Source of the DNA: Pyrenula massariospora
Taxonomy: Eukaryota; Ascomycota; Eurotiomycetes; Pyrenulales; Pyrenulaceae
Assembly: GCA_021030905.1 (NCBI GenBank)
Contig: JAGFMI010000014.1
Coordinates: 310,001-374,000 of the forward strand
Direction of reading: 5' to 3'
Length of the DNA stretch: 64,000 nucleotides
Shown here: positions 1 to 10,148 of the stretch, one piece after another
How the letters are laid out: every line of letters begins with the position of its first letter
Numbering within the stretch: the stretch's first letter is position 1
Position numbers and translations under genes: made by a program
Notes under the pieces: generated by a model
Databases searched by the model: none
The model's input: only the letters and a program-made list of their open reading frames with translations
Told to the model about the DNA's origin: nothing

Positions 1-331
1 AACTTATTGAACAACAAAATTCGTTTACAACCACTGGTTTGCAACGGACCGAGTCATCTACTACGGCATTGTGCCGTTGCACGAGGCTGGAGCACAGCAT
101 TCATGGCATCCTCCAGCCTGATTATTAGCCCTTCGGCCTTTCGGCTCCCAAGAGTTGCCATAACCTTTTGAGGGTCTATCCCAGCCTCGACCGCAGTTAG
201 CACCGTTTCTATTTTCCATCTCTATGAAAGAAAACAGGAGTTTCATCGCGTGAGCCGAAAATGTGTAGAAAGTCAAAGACTTCAACCAAATTTGAGATTG
301 CTTCGACGAACATCCAAAGTACTCCGCGGCC
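1..331. other. Upstream flank of the F-box gene, no gene seen
   Basis: No open frame with a recognisable product. The stretch probably holds the promoter and leader of the F-box gene. Open frames on the other strand look like shadows. Confidence 0.4.
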
Positions 332-1603
332 ATGCCAAATTCCTTACCCAGCCTACCCGCGGAAATCCTCGATCTCATCCTCAACGAGGTAGATTCCTCT
401 ACTTGGCTTTTGTTGAGACTTGTATGTCGGACATTGAACGAACGATCCTTCGAACGAACTGCAAAGACGTATTTCGCGGCTCTAAACACGGACTTGACTC
501 CTGAAAGCTTGGATCGGCTCCAAGCAATATCACAGGTAGAATATCTACGAATATATCCGCGAACCCTTGCCATAACCGGTCACGTGGAAAATCGCGGAGG
601 AAAAGCCTTTGGGCGAGGCTTCTCCTGGACTCGACTACCTAAGGGCCGGCTATTGAATTTAGAGCAGAATCTCTGTGTTCAATCACTTCAAAATCTACTT
701 CTCAAAGGCCTCCTGAACTGTAGGTCGATCCGGATTGACGGGAACCGGACAGGAAGGGATGACCACTATAACGAAGATCGAATCACAAAAAGCGATGTCT
801 TCGAATTTATCTTGAGTATCATTGCCCAGGCAGGCCTGGTCCTCCAATCTTTATGGCTCGATTTCTCTGGTGATGGTATTAATTTGAACCGGATCAACGA
901 GGAAGTCTGCAAGCAACAGAAGTTTCAATCAGCGTGGGCGAGACTTCGCGAGCTACGCTTGGAATATGCCCTCTACATCGGATCTGACTCGTACGACTTC
1001 ACGATGAATCTTCTCAGACATACCAATCGCCTCAAGAGCCTTTCATTTTATTTTCACTTTTCCCGCTCCAATGAGTTCCTATCTCAGCTGGCCGATTCTC
1101 AATACTGTCCGAAGCATTTAGAAAAATTCCAACTCATGAGGTCTAGCGTCGATGCTCCCGTCCTTTTAAAGCTTCTGCTTGCGTCATCCAATCATTTGCG
1201 CAGCGTAGTTTTTGATTACGTATTTTTCCAGGCTAGCGAGTCTCCCTGGCCAAACTTTCTTAGAGATATGAAGCATGGACTTTCTCATTTGGAAACCATC
1301 GATATTCAAGATTCAGGGCATAGAGAGCCCAAGGCGAGAGGCCATCATGCTATCACGTTTCCAGCCCTAACGAAGCTCCCTTTACTCCAGTCCTGCCGCG
1401 GAGAGAATCAAAGCGAACAACGAAACCTTCATTCTTTTGCTCCGGATTCCCTTCAAAGTCAGACTCCGGCGGGTCACTTTTCGCTACGACGCAAACGCCA
1501 CGTAAAAGCAGACCGTGTCTTAGGCGTCACGTACGAGGGTTCGAGCATGCCCGAGGCTCTTGAGCTTATGGCACAGTCGGTTGAAACTTTCTATTTTGGG
1601 TAA
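332..1603 (+). CDS. F-box domain protein
   Basis: A 423-residue protein. The N-terminus carries a typical fungal F-box (LPAEILDLILNEVDSSTW, then LRLVCRTLNERSF) at about residues 6-45, the segment that in this family binds Skp1 of an SCF ubiquitin ligase. The rest has no clear repeat, as is common in fungal F-box proteins that recognise unknown substrates. The ATG at 332 sits just before the F-box. A good intron can be drawn at 1600-1649 (donor GTAAGG, branch GAACTAAC, acceptor CAG); splicing it would end the protein four codons later, at 1662. A much better-looking continuation lies one base out of frame (1652-1744), so the 3' end of this model is doubtful. Substrate and role are unknown. Confidence 0.75.
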   Translation: MPNSLPSLPAEILDLILNEVDSSTWLLLRLVCRTLNERSFERTAKTYFAALNTDLTPESLDRLQAISQVEYLRIYPRTLAITGHVENRGGKAFGRGFSWTRLPKGRLLNLEQNLCVQSLQNLLLKGLLNCRSIRIDGNRTGRDDHYNEDRITKSDVFEFILSIIAQAGLVLQSLWLDFSGDGINLNRINEEVCKQQKFQSAWARLRELRLEYALYIGSDSYDFTMNLLRHTNRLKSLSFYFHFSRSNEFLSQLADSQYCPKHLEKFQLMRSSVDAPVLLKLLLASSNHLRSVVFDYVFFQASESPWPNFLRDMKHGLSHLETIDIQDSGHREPKARGHHAITFPALTKLPLLQSCRGENQSEQRNLHSFAPDSLQSQTPAGHFSLRRKRHVKADRVLGVTYEGSSMPEALELMAQSVETFYFG

Positions 1604-1649
1604 GGAATATTCAATCCGGCATGTTCTTCCCTGGAACTAACTACCTCAG

Positions 1650-2057
1650 ACTGGCCGGTTGAGTGGGATATTTATGAAGTCCGACCACGGGATATGGAAC
1701 GATTTATGGTTAAACTCGTATTTTTTTACGGAACACACGGTTAGACCAGAGTATTAGCAAGCACCCGTCGGTGTTACCAGAAGACGAACTTAACAGCTCA
1801 CTGTCAAGGTCCTCTATTACAATACTTGACGCTCATGAAATGTTTTGAGAATGGAGCCGCTTGCTTTACGGTCTATCATCTCCGTTTCCTCATTGCAGAT
1901 GATATGGCCGAGCGGTATAACATGTTCACGGAAGAATAGTAAGCCACATATGGATTCCAGACCGTCCTATCAGCAAGGAAGTCTGCCTATGTCTGATGCA
2001 ATAACCTTGAGTATGAACAAAGGTTTTACTTTGGTCCTGGAAACGGTCGAATTGTGA
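1650..2057 (+). pseudogene. Coding-like fragments after the F-box frame
   Basis: Three short open frames follow one another in different phases. One starts WPVEWDIYEVRPRDMERF (1652-1744), the next has SKHPSVLPEDELNSSL, and the third has MKCFENGAACFTVYHLRF and ends at about 1939. Their composition is protein-like, but no single frame joins them. A run of seven T lies at the first junction. Either this is the decayed 3' half of the F-box gene, or a homopolymer error breaks an intact one. Confidence 0.4.
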
Positions 2058-2096
2058 GGATTCGTAGCGTATCTCAATGGACAGTTATCTAAGCAT

Positions 2097-3108
2097 TCAT
2101 ATAGCTCCTATAGCTCTGGCATATTCCGCCAAAACGCTCCATTCTTTATCCCAAAGTGTAAGAAATGCTGGGATCCATCGATCATGCCATTCTTCGCCGT
2201 ATCGTGATGTATAACATGCTTTTGAATACTCCCAGTATTCCGGATACCAACCAGCTTGGCCCCAGTCAATAATGGCGAGAATTTGCGGAGGATTTGTCCG
2301 TGAAACCATAATATTTTCTCTATGAAGATCACCATGCGTCAATTTAGTACGACATGAGTCCGGCAGGTAGGGTCGGTATGGATCTTCGAATTCCGCGTAA
2401 TTTGGTATCCAGCTGAAAGCTAAGTCGGAAATCCAATCATGAAATGCTTTAACGTTGCGGAAAGGACCCGCGGGTGGGTTGCACTCGAAGATGTGGTCTG
2501 GAAGAGGACCACCGTTGACAGATCCTAAATTACGTTAGTACGAATATCAATTTAAACGTAAGTATCAAATTACCGATGGGCAATTTAGTTGGATCTTGCT
2601 CTAAGTCGCGGAACAATGTTACAATCTTGTAGAGCTGGCGACAAACAGCCATCTTGTCTGAGTCATCGAATGATTCCCACCGATCGAGTAAAGTAACGCC
2701 GTCAATCAATTGCATATAGATGAACGTATAGATGCCGTCAACCAGCCAGCCATATACCTCTGGCACCGGAACTCGGTCTTGAAACACATTTCGAATCAAT
2801 CGAAGGGTTTGCCCTTCGGCAGGTTTCACATGTGCGCCAAATTTAACCAGGAGACCCAACTCTTGAAATATCACGGGGTTTGGCTTTGGCAATTGAGCGT
2901 TTGGACATCGTTGTCTGACTTCTGCAGGAGAGGGCAAATTGTGATATGGCCCATACTTCTGGAAGAAGGAAGATTCCTCAAACAAAACTTCTTTCATGTC
3001 TGCATGAGGTGGAGAGGAAGGCTTGTCACAGATATTGAGCGGTGCGCTGGATGGCTCCATTGCAGCCCCAGAGACGGAGTAAGGGGGTGAAATCGAAGTC
3101 CAGACCAT
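2097..3108 (-). CDS. APH/choline-kinase-fold phosphotransferase family protein
   Basis: Two exons, 3108-2574 and 2524-2097, joined by a 49 bp intron (2573-2525) with donor GTAATT, branch TACTAAC and acceptor TAG. The joint reads LPIG-SVNGGPLPD. The kinase-fold signature is in exon 2: HGDLHRENI (catalytic loop with Asp and Asn), then IIDWGQAGWYPEYWE, in which the Asp of IIDW binds metal. This is the standard layout of the fungal aminoglycoside-phosphotransferase-like family, whose substrates are mostly unknown. The annotated ATG at 3108 lies inside a MITE terminal repeat, so the ancestral start may be the in-frame ATG at 3060 (MEPSSAPL) or the later MKEVLFEE. The gene faces the F-box gene. Confidence 0.8.
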
Positions 3109-3349
3109 CTAACGGGATTAGGTGCGATCAGCGCACGGCGTAATTATAAAGATATCTTTCTACAGAGTCTGTACAATAAGTTTTACACTTATTATACTTT
3201 GTTAAGTCTCTGGAACGTTCTTGCTGTATGATTATTGTATCTAAATATGTGTTGGTTTAACACAGACTGTTAACAGCTATTTAGGAGTTTGTTCACTCTA
3301 TGTGGGTGGACAATGACGTAGTGGTCCGGGCTTCGATTTCACCCCCTTA
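3080..3349. mobile_element. MITE with 26-28 bp terminal inverted repeats and TA flanks
   Basis: The left end, TAAGGGGGTGAAATCGAAG from 3080, recurs as its reverse complement ending at 3349. The arms stay alike for 28 bases (3080-3107 against 3322-3349) with three mismatches. Both ends begin with TA, as expected for Tc1/mariner-type target duplication, leaving a core element of about 266 bp (3082-3347). The interior is AT-rich and has no transposase. The left arm overlaps the first codons of the phosphotransferase gene. Confidence 0.7.
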
Positions 3350-4171
3350 AGAGGTTAGTTTGTGGGTGGCAGAGCTTCGGGTTGGGAGTCGAGTCTGTCC
3401 TTGGCTGCAGCCGAATCACACGGGATTCACTATCACAGCAGCTCGAGATAAGCTTGCCAACAAAGAAAGCTCAACGGGAAGACTTGGACCAAGAACGTGA
3501 GAGTTGTAATGGCAAACGATCGCTTGCGGACTTGTATGTATCAGAACCTGGCGCTAAGCCCTTTTCTAGTCCTCTACATAGGGTAGGTTTACCGAAGATA
3601 CCCTTGATCTAGTCACGTGACTAGAGATTTATCTGGAAAGGAGCCTGCTTTACGGATAACTCCAGTCCTAGCCCATAACAGTCCAGGAAACGAGCGCAAT
3701 CAAAATAAGCGGTACTTGTATACCGTGCTCTAGAACCGATAGCTTTAGAAAAAAAGCTGAATTGGGTGTTAAATTTCGGCCCACCGACCCTCTCTCATAC
3801 CACGCCTCGATCATTGCTATCCATCATGGCCTTACTTAACGCAGTGGATATTGTCCGCCTACAAGAGATACCATGGTGAAGCACAGGTAGGCTTAGAGAA
3901 GTGAAGGATTGGAGTAGGTCTGCAGAGCTACGGCTTAGAGCTGTTGAGCAAGTGTTCATGTCAGGCGCGGAACTGGCGCGTGAGAATAATTTTAGCGATG
4001 TTATCTATCGCTATACCTCTATGATACTCTGAAAAGGAAACAGACCGCCAACAGCAGTAGGAACAATAACGTAAGCCAAACTCATCACCATCACACACGA
4101 GCCCTTCGCCCGGCGCAACTCCCCTCCTCCTCCTTTCCAACAATTTCCCACCCCTTACGCAATCCTCCATC
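3350..4171. other. Intergenic region, no supported gene
   Basis: It lies between the start side of the phosphotransferase gene and the 3' end of the large disordered-protein gene. Apart from the E-box palindrome at 3608-3625 I see no coding or RNA signal. The last 100 bases are pyrimidine-rich on the + strand. Confidence 0.4.
3608..3625. promoter_or_regulatory. 18 bp perfect palindrome centred on CACGTG
   Basis: The sequence TCTAGTCACGTGACTAGA is its own reverse complement over all 18 bases. The core CACGTG is the E-box bound by bHLH and bHLH-Zip factors. It lies about 500 bp upstream of the phosphotransferase start, so a promoter role is possible but unproven. Confidence 0.45.
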
Positions 4172-7100
4172 CTAACCTTCCTCCTCCTCCACCCCACCCC
4201 CACTCCCCCTCACCTCCCTCGCCCCCGCCCCCGTCGGCGTCCCCTCAACACTAACAACCACCTTCCCCTCCCCCCTCGCCTCCCTCCTCTCCGGACTCAA
4301 GCTCCCCCCGCGCACCTCAACTCTAACGCTCCAACTCTCCCACCTTCTCTCCGTGCTCTCGTCCCGCTCCACTCTCATACTCTCCGTCCTCTGCACCCTC
4401 TCACGCTCTCTCGCACTCTGGATGGGACTGGACAGCACGCTCGGGACGCTGGCTGCTGCCGCCGTCGCGCGGGCACGGAGTGGTGTGGTCGGGACAGAAT
4501 GAGACGATGATGGTTGTGCGTGGGGGGCAGCAGCAGCAACGGGTGTCTGCGTGTGTTTGGTGGGGGACGCGAGGGTTGTGGACCGCCTTGAGGGCATGGG
4601 TACCGGCGCCGGTGAAGCAGTCGTACGAATGTTGACATGTACGGCAGCAGTGTCTTTGTCAGTGTGGGAAGATGTAGCACGCTGGATCTCGGTCTGCTCT
4701 TGACTGGTCTTATGGGAATCTGAGTGTTTATCAACTGATGCAGACTCGGCGGCCATTGCTTTGTCTTCGAACTTTTCGACAATTGGGGACATAGGAGCTG
4801 ACCTCGCTAGCGGGGCAGGAAGGACGATCGGAGGTAGCTCTGTAGGGACAGGTCTGGGGATATGTTTCATCGTCTCGGAACTGGGACTTGCTTCGTGAGG
4901 ATGCTGGTGAGCCTTGTGAATATTAAGACGCTGTGGCCGGGCGGAACTTTGTTCGAAGGCTCGAGCTCTCTGCTGTACGAGCGAGAGGTTACTTTGTTTT
5001 GAAGAGTCAATCTCGCTAGCTTTATCCCCACCCTCGTCTGGGCGATTCGCGTTCTTCACGTCTGAGAGGTTTTCCTTCTCTGCCAAGTCTCTTGCCTCTG
5101 CATTCTGCGCTGCATTCGTAACTTTAACCCGTGGCACTACGTCGTGCAAAACACTGTCATCTTTCGCTGAGGGCATGGTACTCTGTCTCGTCGAAGAGGC
5201 CTGCCCTTTCTGTGCCCTGGTAGAATGGAAACGGTCTGAACCGTCAATATTCTCATGATCGGCTGAGGTCTCTTCTGCTAAGTCGCTGGACGAGAAGAAA
5301 TTACCCAACTCTGCCTCTCTACTCTGCTCAAAATAGTTGGGTGAAGATACAATTCGTGTCACCTTTTTCCTCTGAGGCTCGGATTTTACCTTTTGTTGTT
5401 TCTCAAACGACTTGTGCCGCTCTGAGATCTGCCGTTGCAAGTTCTCAGTGCGTTCGCGAATGTTTTTTCTACTGTGCACTACCGCTTCCTTTTCCAGAGG
5501 ATCAGAGAGGGAGCTTTTTCGTTCATACATAGCTCGTCGCTGCTGAACATTGTTGCCTCTTTTGCCTTTGTCAACTAAATCTGATGTCCTAGCGGGGGTC
5601 ATTTCCGGAAGTTCAGCAGCATTCTTTCGAGGTAGCCTTAGTGGTGTAGATGCAGGTTTCTCTCCGGTACTGGAATTCTGTACTTGGTGGTTCCCTTCTT
5701 CCGCTGGATAGCCCTGAGCCTCTGCGCGTACCATCTTTTCAAGCTCTTCAGTTGCCCGGAGAGCGTCTCCTTGATGAACATGCTTGTGGTCTTGACTATC
5801 TTGTTCTATTGCCTCTGGATTTGCGAAATCGCTGTCATCATGTTTGCTCGATGCGTATATAACCTCGCTGACTTTTTGTGGCGGCGCCGGTGGTGTCTTG
5901 TCTTTCAAAGCTAGGCCCCATTTGAACGGCCAGATCCTTGGAGGAGACCTAGCAGGCGTGCCTGCATCTCTGATATCTCCTGAAGCTTTTCTCAGATTCC
6001 TAGTCGGCTTGTCTTGCATAGGTGGTTGCTCCTGGCGAGCCTGTGACGTAGCATTCTGGTGATGCTTACTCTGGAGTAAGTGGCGTTCTATAAAATGCTC
6101 TACATCATGACCCGGGCATGGCGAATGTGGGGCCGTGGAGAAAATGTCGGCTTCATGGTGAGATGGACGGCGAGATAGAGATTCTTGGTCCCCAGTCTTT
6201 GGGAATTGCGGTGGATCAGCCACACCTGAAGTCAGGGGCAGTGAGTAAACTGCCTCCGTAGATGTAGTCCGTTTGGCGTGAGCATTAGCAATGTGTAAAA
6301 CATTGTCATTGCTTCGCGCCTTTTGCTTGGCTTTTACGAGATTCTCTTGCGTTCCATCTTGCGTTGAGGGGATAAAGGATTGTCGCTGAGAAGGGTATAT
6401 GTAGTGATCATTTGTGGGTCCTGGGCGTACAGGAGTCGCAAACGATCTTTGGTCAGTGATGGCCGCTGAAGTCCCCATTTCCGAACGCTCGTTCTCTGAG
6501 GACCTGCTTTCGGCTTTTCGGTTAGACAACTGAGCTTTGCTATGCATATAATGCATAAAGTGGTCGGCATTTGTTTGAAGTAAACTTTCTCTCGTAGGAT
6601 CACTGTCCTGGATCTGATGGAAGTCCCCATGATCCTTGCCCTGCAGCCTCGTCTTAGCGGTTGTCGAGTCCGCCCTCAAAGGCATAGAATAGCTCTCAGC
6701 TCGACGATGGCCCGATTTCTGCCTTGCACCCTGACGTTGTTGTGTAGAAAGATTGCTCGTCTTCTCTGAATTTTGATGCGCTGACGAGGTCGTACACTCT
6801 TGCCCCTGCAGTCCTTGATGTGCACGATGGTAGTCATGATAGGGATTTCGAACATCCGCTATGTTTTCTGTGCGAGCCTTGTACCGTTCCTGACCATCAT
6901 CGTCGTGCTTACCAGATCGGCTTGAAAAGTCATCTTCGCCAAGGCCATAATCGTCTGCTTCAAAATAACTCTTGGGCTCGTGAAGAATTCGGGAAGTAGC
7001 ACTTCTTTTTGTAGGCTCATGGGTATTATGTGAATGCTCGGGATAGCCTTTCGTACGGTGCTGACGTTCTTCGCTGTAGTAGGATCCAGGTCGCTCGAAA

Positions 7101-8062
7101 ACAGCGGCTCTGTTGCGGACCGGGCTGGACTCAACCTGTAAATCATGGAGCATATGTTTAGCTTTTTCGAGTATGCGAAAGTCAGAGAAATCCTGTCCGT
7201 CCTTTTCGAAGTCGAATTCTTCAAGCAGGCGTGGTGAGCTGGCAGCTGTGTTCAATTTCCTCCCTGTGGAAAGAGCGGACTCGCTTCTCAGTTCTTGGTA
7301 TCGTCTTGCATCTCTGCTCCTTTGTCGAGTATTCCCTGGGCGATTATTGCTGCGACGGTTGATGATTGTCTTCTCCGGTGAGTATCGAGGTGTTCGGTCA
7401 TTTTGAACTGATCTTGCACCAGAATGTTCTAGGCTTGAGGCAATCGGTGAGAGACCGCTTGTTTTCTTCTTTGTCGATGATTGCTCGTCAAGAGCATCAT
7501 CGATCATAGTTTCGAGTTGGTCCAAAACGCTTTCGCTCCGCTCAGAATTCTTCGCGTGTCTTTCGTAGTAGCCCTCCTCTGACTGTGTCGTTTCCTTGAT
7601 AGATCGAAGATGGGAGCGGATTTCTTGGATTTCGTTTTGAGATTCTTCACTAGAAATATTCTCCCTGTATTGGTACCTTCCAGATGCGTGCTCATAATGT
7701 CCTGGACTTCCGTGAGAACGGTTGTAGGCCGCGGTCCGGCCTCTTTCAACGCCACCACTACCAGAAGGACGATTGTAGACTTCTTTTTCCTCCCAAAATC
7801 CTTCAGGACACCATTGATGGGTCGGAACGCCAACGGGAGGGAGATTGTCGCGTCTGATACCTTCATTTCCGTCTCTAGACACCCGAAAAGCTGGAGACGC
7901 AAAGCTTGACTCTGGTCGCCTCCCTCGGCCAGCCGTTACTCCGGCTTCAGAGCTGGTTGTCATGACCCGCCGGGGTGGTGGGAAATCAGCAGTGGGAGTT
8001 TCAGGACGTTGCGCATTTTGTAGGGCCTGGATCCGCGAGGAGACTGATCGGATAGGTGGCAT
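4172..8062 (-). CDS. Large disordered Ser/Arg/Glu-rich protein, function unknown
   Basis: A single open frame of 1296 residues from the ATG at 8062 (MPPIRSVSSRIQALQ); the longer frame begins with a GTG and was not used. The protein is low in hydrophobic residues and rich in Ser, Arg, Glu, Gln and His, so it is probably mostly disordered. One short hydrophobic island, IWPFKWGLAL near residue 704, and one charged helical stretch around residues 845-880 (RENLQRQISERHK-like heptads) could be conserved contact sites. The C-terminus is rich in Pro/Ser/Ala, then Arg/Glu/Gly. There is no signal peptide, membrane span or enzyme motif. I do not recognise the family. A cytoskeletal or septation scaffold is one guess. 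The intact frame over 3.9 kb supports a real gene. Confidence 0.7.
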   Translation of the reverse strand: MPPIRSVSSRIQALQNAQRPETPTADFPPPRRVMTTSSEAGVTAGRGRRPESSFASPAFRVSRDGNEGIRRDNLPPVGVPTHQWCPEGFWEEKEVYNRPSGSGGVERGRTAAYNRSHGSPGHYEHASGRYQYRENISSEESQNEIQEIRSHLRSIKETTQSEEGYYERHAKNSERSESVLDQLETMIDDALDEQSSTKKKTSGLSPIASSLEHSGARSVQNDRTPRYSPEKTIINRRSNNRPGNTRQRSRDARRYQELRSESALSTGRKLNTAASSPRLLEEFDFEKDGQDFSDFRILEKAKHMLHDLQVESSPVRNRAAVFERPGSYYSEERQHRTKGYPEHSHNTHEPTKRSATSRILHEPKSYFEADDYGLGEDDFSSRSGKHDDDGQERYKARTENIADVRNPYHDYHRAHQGLQGQECTTSSAHQNSEKTSNLSTQQRQGARQKSGHRRAESYSMPLRADSTTAKTRLQGKDHGDFHQIQDSDPTRESLLQTNADHFMHYMHSKAQLSNRKAESRSSENERSEMGTSAAITDQRSFATPVRPGPTNDHYIYPSQRQSFIPSTQDGTQENLVKAKQKARSNDNVLHIANAHAKRTTSTEAVYSLPLTSGVADPPQFPKTGDQESLSRRPSHHEADIFSTAPHSPCPGHDVEHFIERHLLQSKHHQNATSQARQEQPPMQDKPTRNLRKASGDIRDAGTPARSPPRIWPFKWGLALKDKTPPAPPQKVSEVIYASSKHDDSDFANPEAIEQDSQDHKHVHQGDALRATEELEKMVRAEAQGYPAEEGNHQVQNSSTGEKPASTPLRLPRKNAAELPEMTPARTSDLVDKGKRGNNVQQRRAMYERKSSLSDPLEKEAVVHSRKNIRERTENLQRQISERHKSFEKQQKVKSEPQRKKVTRIVSSPNYFEQSREAELGNFFSSSDLAEETSADHENIDGSDRFHSTRAQKGQASSTRQSTMPSAKDDSVLHDVVPRVKVTNAAQNAEARDLAEKENLSDVKNANRPDEGGDKASEIDSSKQSNLSLVQQRARAFEQSSARPQRLNIHKAHQHPHEASPSSETMKHIPRPVPTELPPIVLPAPLARSAPMSPIVEKFEDKAMAAESASVDKHSDSHKTSQEQTEIQRATSSHTDKDTAAVHVNIRTTASPAPVPMPSRRSTTLASPTKHTQTPVAAAAPHAQPSSSHSVPTTPLRARATAAAASVPSVLSSPIQSARERERVQRTESMRVERDESTERRWESWSVRVEVRGGSLSPERREARGEGKVVVSVEGTPTGAGAREVRGSGGGVEEEEG

Positions 8063-8653
8063 TCTTTGACCGGACACTTAATCAGCAAGATCTTTGACAT
8101 CAATAGCAAGGGAGCGTTACCTCTTTACGACCGCAATGCAATTTCGATCACCTTGAAGTAAGTTTTGGCGATGTTTTAGAAGCAATAAGCAGATAGAACT
8201 GGACAACTCGAACAGCTTGTGCCACAGCAACTAGTGTCAAAATTCATACAGTCCCTATATGGGGGTAAGAAAGGGAGGATGTACTATGTTATACCAACTA
8301 GAACAGAGCACAGGGTTGGAGAACACAATAGACAAGATCAGAAGCGATGCTCGAGTGGTCCCGATCGATCAGACGTGGAAAGAACGACTCGACAATGGAT
8401 GGCGGCATACGTAGTAGCCTTCCAGGATTTGGATCTTACTTAGTTTCATTTCTTGGTGAATTTCAGATTTGAGGGACATTTCAAGATTCTAGATATTCTT
8501 GCGTATGGCTGAAGGCGGTGTCAAGAGGGTATGGTATACCCGTTTCGCGTTGACTTCCCAAGGGCTAGTGCAACCAGAGAAAGCTGTAAAAGTGATTTCA
8601 ATATAGTCTACAGAGATCTCATGAAGTTTCATGTGCCTGTCAAGCAATCTATT
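8063..8653. other. Intergenic, 5' side of the large gene and 3' side of ATP16
   Basis: It holds the leader and promoter of the disordered-protein gene and the 3' flank of ATP16. The open frame at 8219-8443 has no family resemblance. No RNA gene seen. Confidence 0.4.
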
Positions 8654-9445
8654 TTACTTCATAGACGCTTGTAAACTCTCCAGAACCTACAGCGATTAGT
8701 GGTAGCTCAGAAGTACTGACAGCGGGTTCAAACCTCAAGCTCTATCTTCGCTTCTGCAATGTCCTGCTCGCTCCCGCTTCCTGACGCAATCTTTTGAGCT
8801 TCGCTGATCTGTGACCGGACGGCGTCTGCACTGAAGTCTTCCAATGCGTACCCTTCCACCGCGTTGATACTCAGTTGAGAGTTGGGCTGCACAATGGCGA
8901 AGCCACCAGATACTAGGAATCATGAAGATGAGCGATCCCAATCTGTGGAAAATCTTGTGAATACTTACGGAAGAATTGCTTGCTGCCGCCGCTCTCCTCA
9001 ATGACCTCGACCAGTCCCGGCTTTAGCTGTTCGATCGACGGGACGTGGTTGGCCAAGACACCCATTTCACCAGACTCGGCAGGGATATTGACCTGGACTC
9101 TGTCACATGAGCCTTGTCAGTGTGGGATAGTGAAAGGACGGCGTGAGAGCTCGATCGTATCGCGATGAGAGCCGGCTCGACTCACACATCGGTGGATTTG
9201 AAGATTGACTGAGGGCCAGCGGTCAGTGACGATGTCATAACAGTAGCTGAAAGATTGAATGTAGGATGCGAAGAGCAAGAGAAAGTGTAGTGCTCAAGCA
9301 ACCCTCAACGCACCTGATGAGGAAGTGTTAGGGATAGCTTGATTTTGTCGGACACAGCATCGGCGTAACCACGGTGTTGGATGGGATGTCGCAGCGATCT
9401 AGCACTGAATCTGCCCGCCGCTCGAGAAAGTCGTAGACAATTCAT
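8654..9445 (-). CDS. ATP16: Mitochondrial ATP synthase F1 delta subunit
   Basis: Five exons: 9445-9314, 9208-9186, 9099-8969, 8912-8734 and 8686-8654, giving 165 residues. The N-terminus (MNCLRLSRAAGRFSARSL) is Arg/Ser-rich without acid residues, a matrix-targeting presequence ending near RGYADA. The mature part follows the delta family (homologue of bacterial epsilon): KIKLSLTLPHQ, STDVVQVNIPAESGEMGVL, HVPSIEQLKPGLVEV, SGGFAIVQPNSQLSINAVEG and a C-terminal helical hairpin ending LEVLESLQASMK. The subunit sits in the central stalk of F1Fo. Exon 2 is only 23 nt. The last exon is easy to miss because reading through its intron (GTTTGA donor, CACTAAT branch) gives an early stop after ELEV. Confidence 0.93.
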
Positions 9446-10148
9446 CTTGGAGGGTTGATTTTCTAAGGTCGGAAGATACAGGATTCAATTCGCTCGAGGA
9501 AGCTTGCAGCAGCGGAGGTCGACAGCAGCAACGGAGCCTTGCCGAATGAGGATTAGCCGACCAGAGGTTCTTGTGCAGCTTCATGCTATCAGCACTTGCA
9601 CGTATCTTTTCTACGGTCACAGTCAGGAGGGAGGTCATGCGATTACGAACGTGCAGAGTATATTAGACACAAGATTTTGCAGTGACATGCTCGAACCCGG
9701 CATGTCTCGCATGAATCGTGGAAATCATCGGAAACATGTTGAAATAGATTCAAGATTGTTGACTGATGAATACTTGAGCATTTAAGCATCCTCAAAGAAG
9801 GACTCTTCAGAAGCTCGTCCACCTAATCCACGACATAAGATAGGATACCTTCTCAAGGTCAAGGGAAAGCGCCTTTCGCGGCGGACCATTTCCTCCAACA
9901 TAGCCCCAGAGATCTGGGTTCCCACAGTTCCGTAAGGCAAAACTCCAATCCAAACAGATTTATGCTGCCCCTTCCCATCAAAATCTTCCAACAAGAGGTA
10001 TCAAGACATGTAAGAGATTCGGTAAAGTCATCAGAATGATTCGAATTGCGCTCTTGGCAGACGTCAAATCTGGTGTAATTTTAAACAAAATGGGACTAGT
10101 GAGTGTACAAGAAGTGAAGTGTAGTGTGAATTAGGAGGGCTCGCGCCG
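9446..10148. other. Intergenic region between ATP16 and the zinc-finger gene
   Basis: It holds the promoter of ATP16 and the 3' end of the zinc-finger gene. Short frames here show no family features and mostly lack an ATG. No tRNA or other RNA is evident. Confidence 0.4.

Noticed and set aside
4375-4782. Long alternative frames inside the disordered-protein gene
   Set aside because: They are shadow frames of the Pro/Ser/Arg-rich 3' end.
8063-8077. Upstream extension of the 1296-residue protein
   Set aside because: The five extra codons begin with GTG. The first in-frame ATG is at 8062.
8715-8740. tRNA-like GGGTTCAAACCTC segment
   Set aside because: It lies in the last ATP16 intron and no acceptor stem or anticodon arm could be folded around it.
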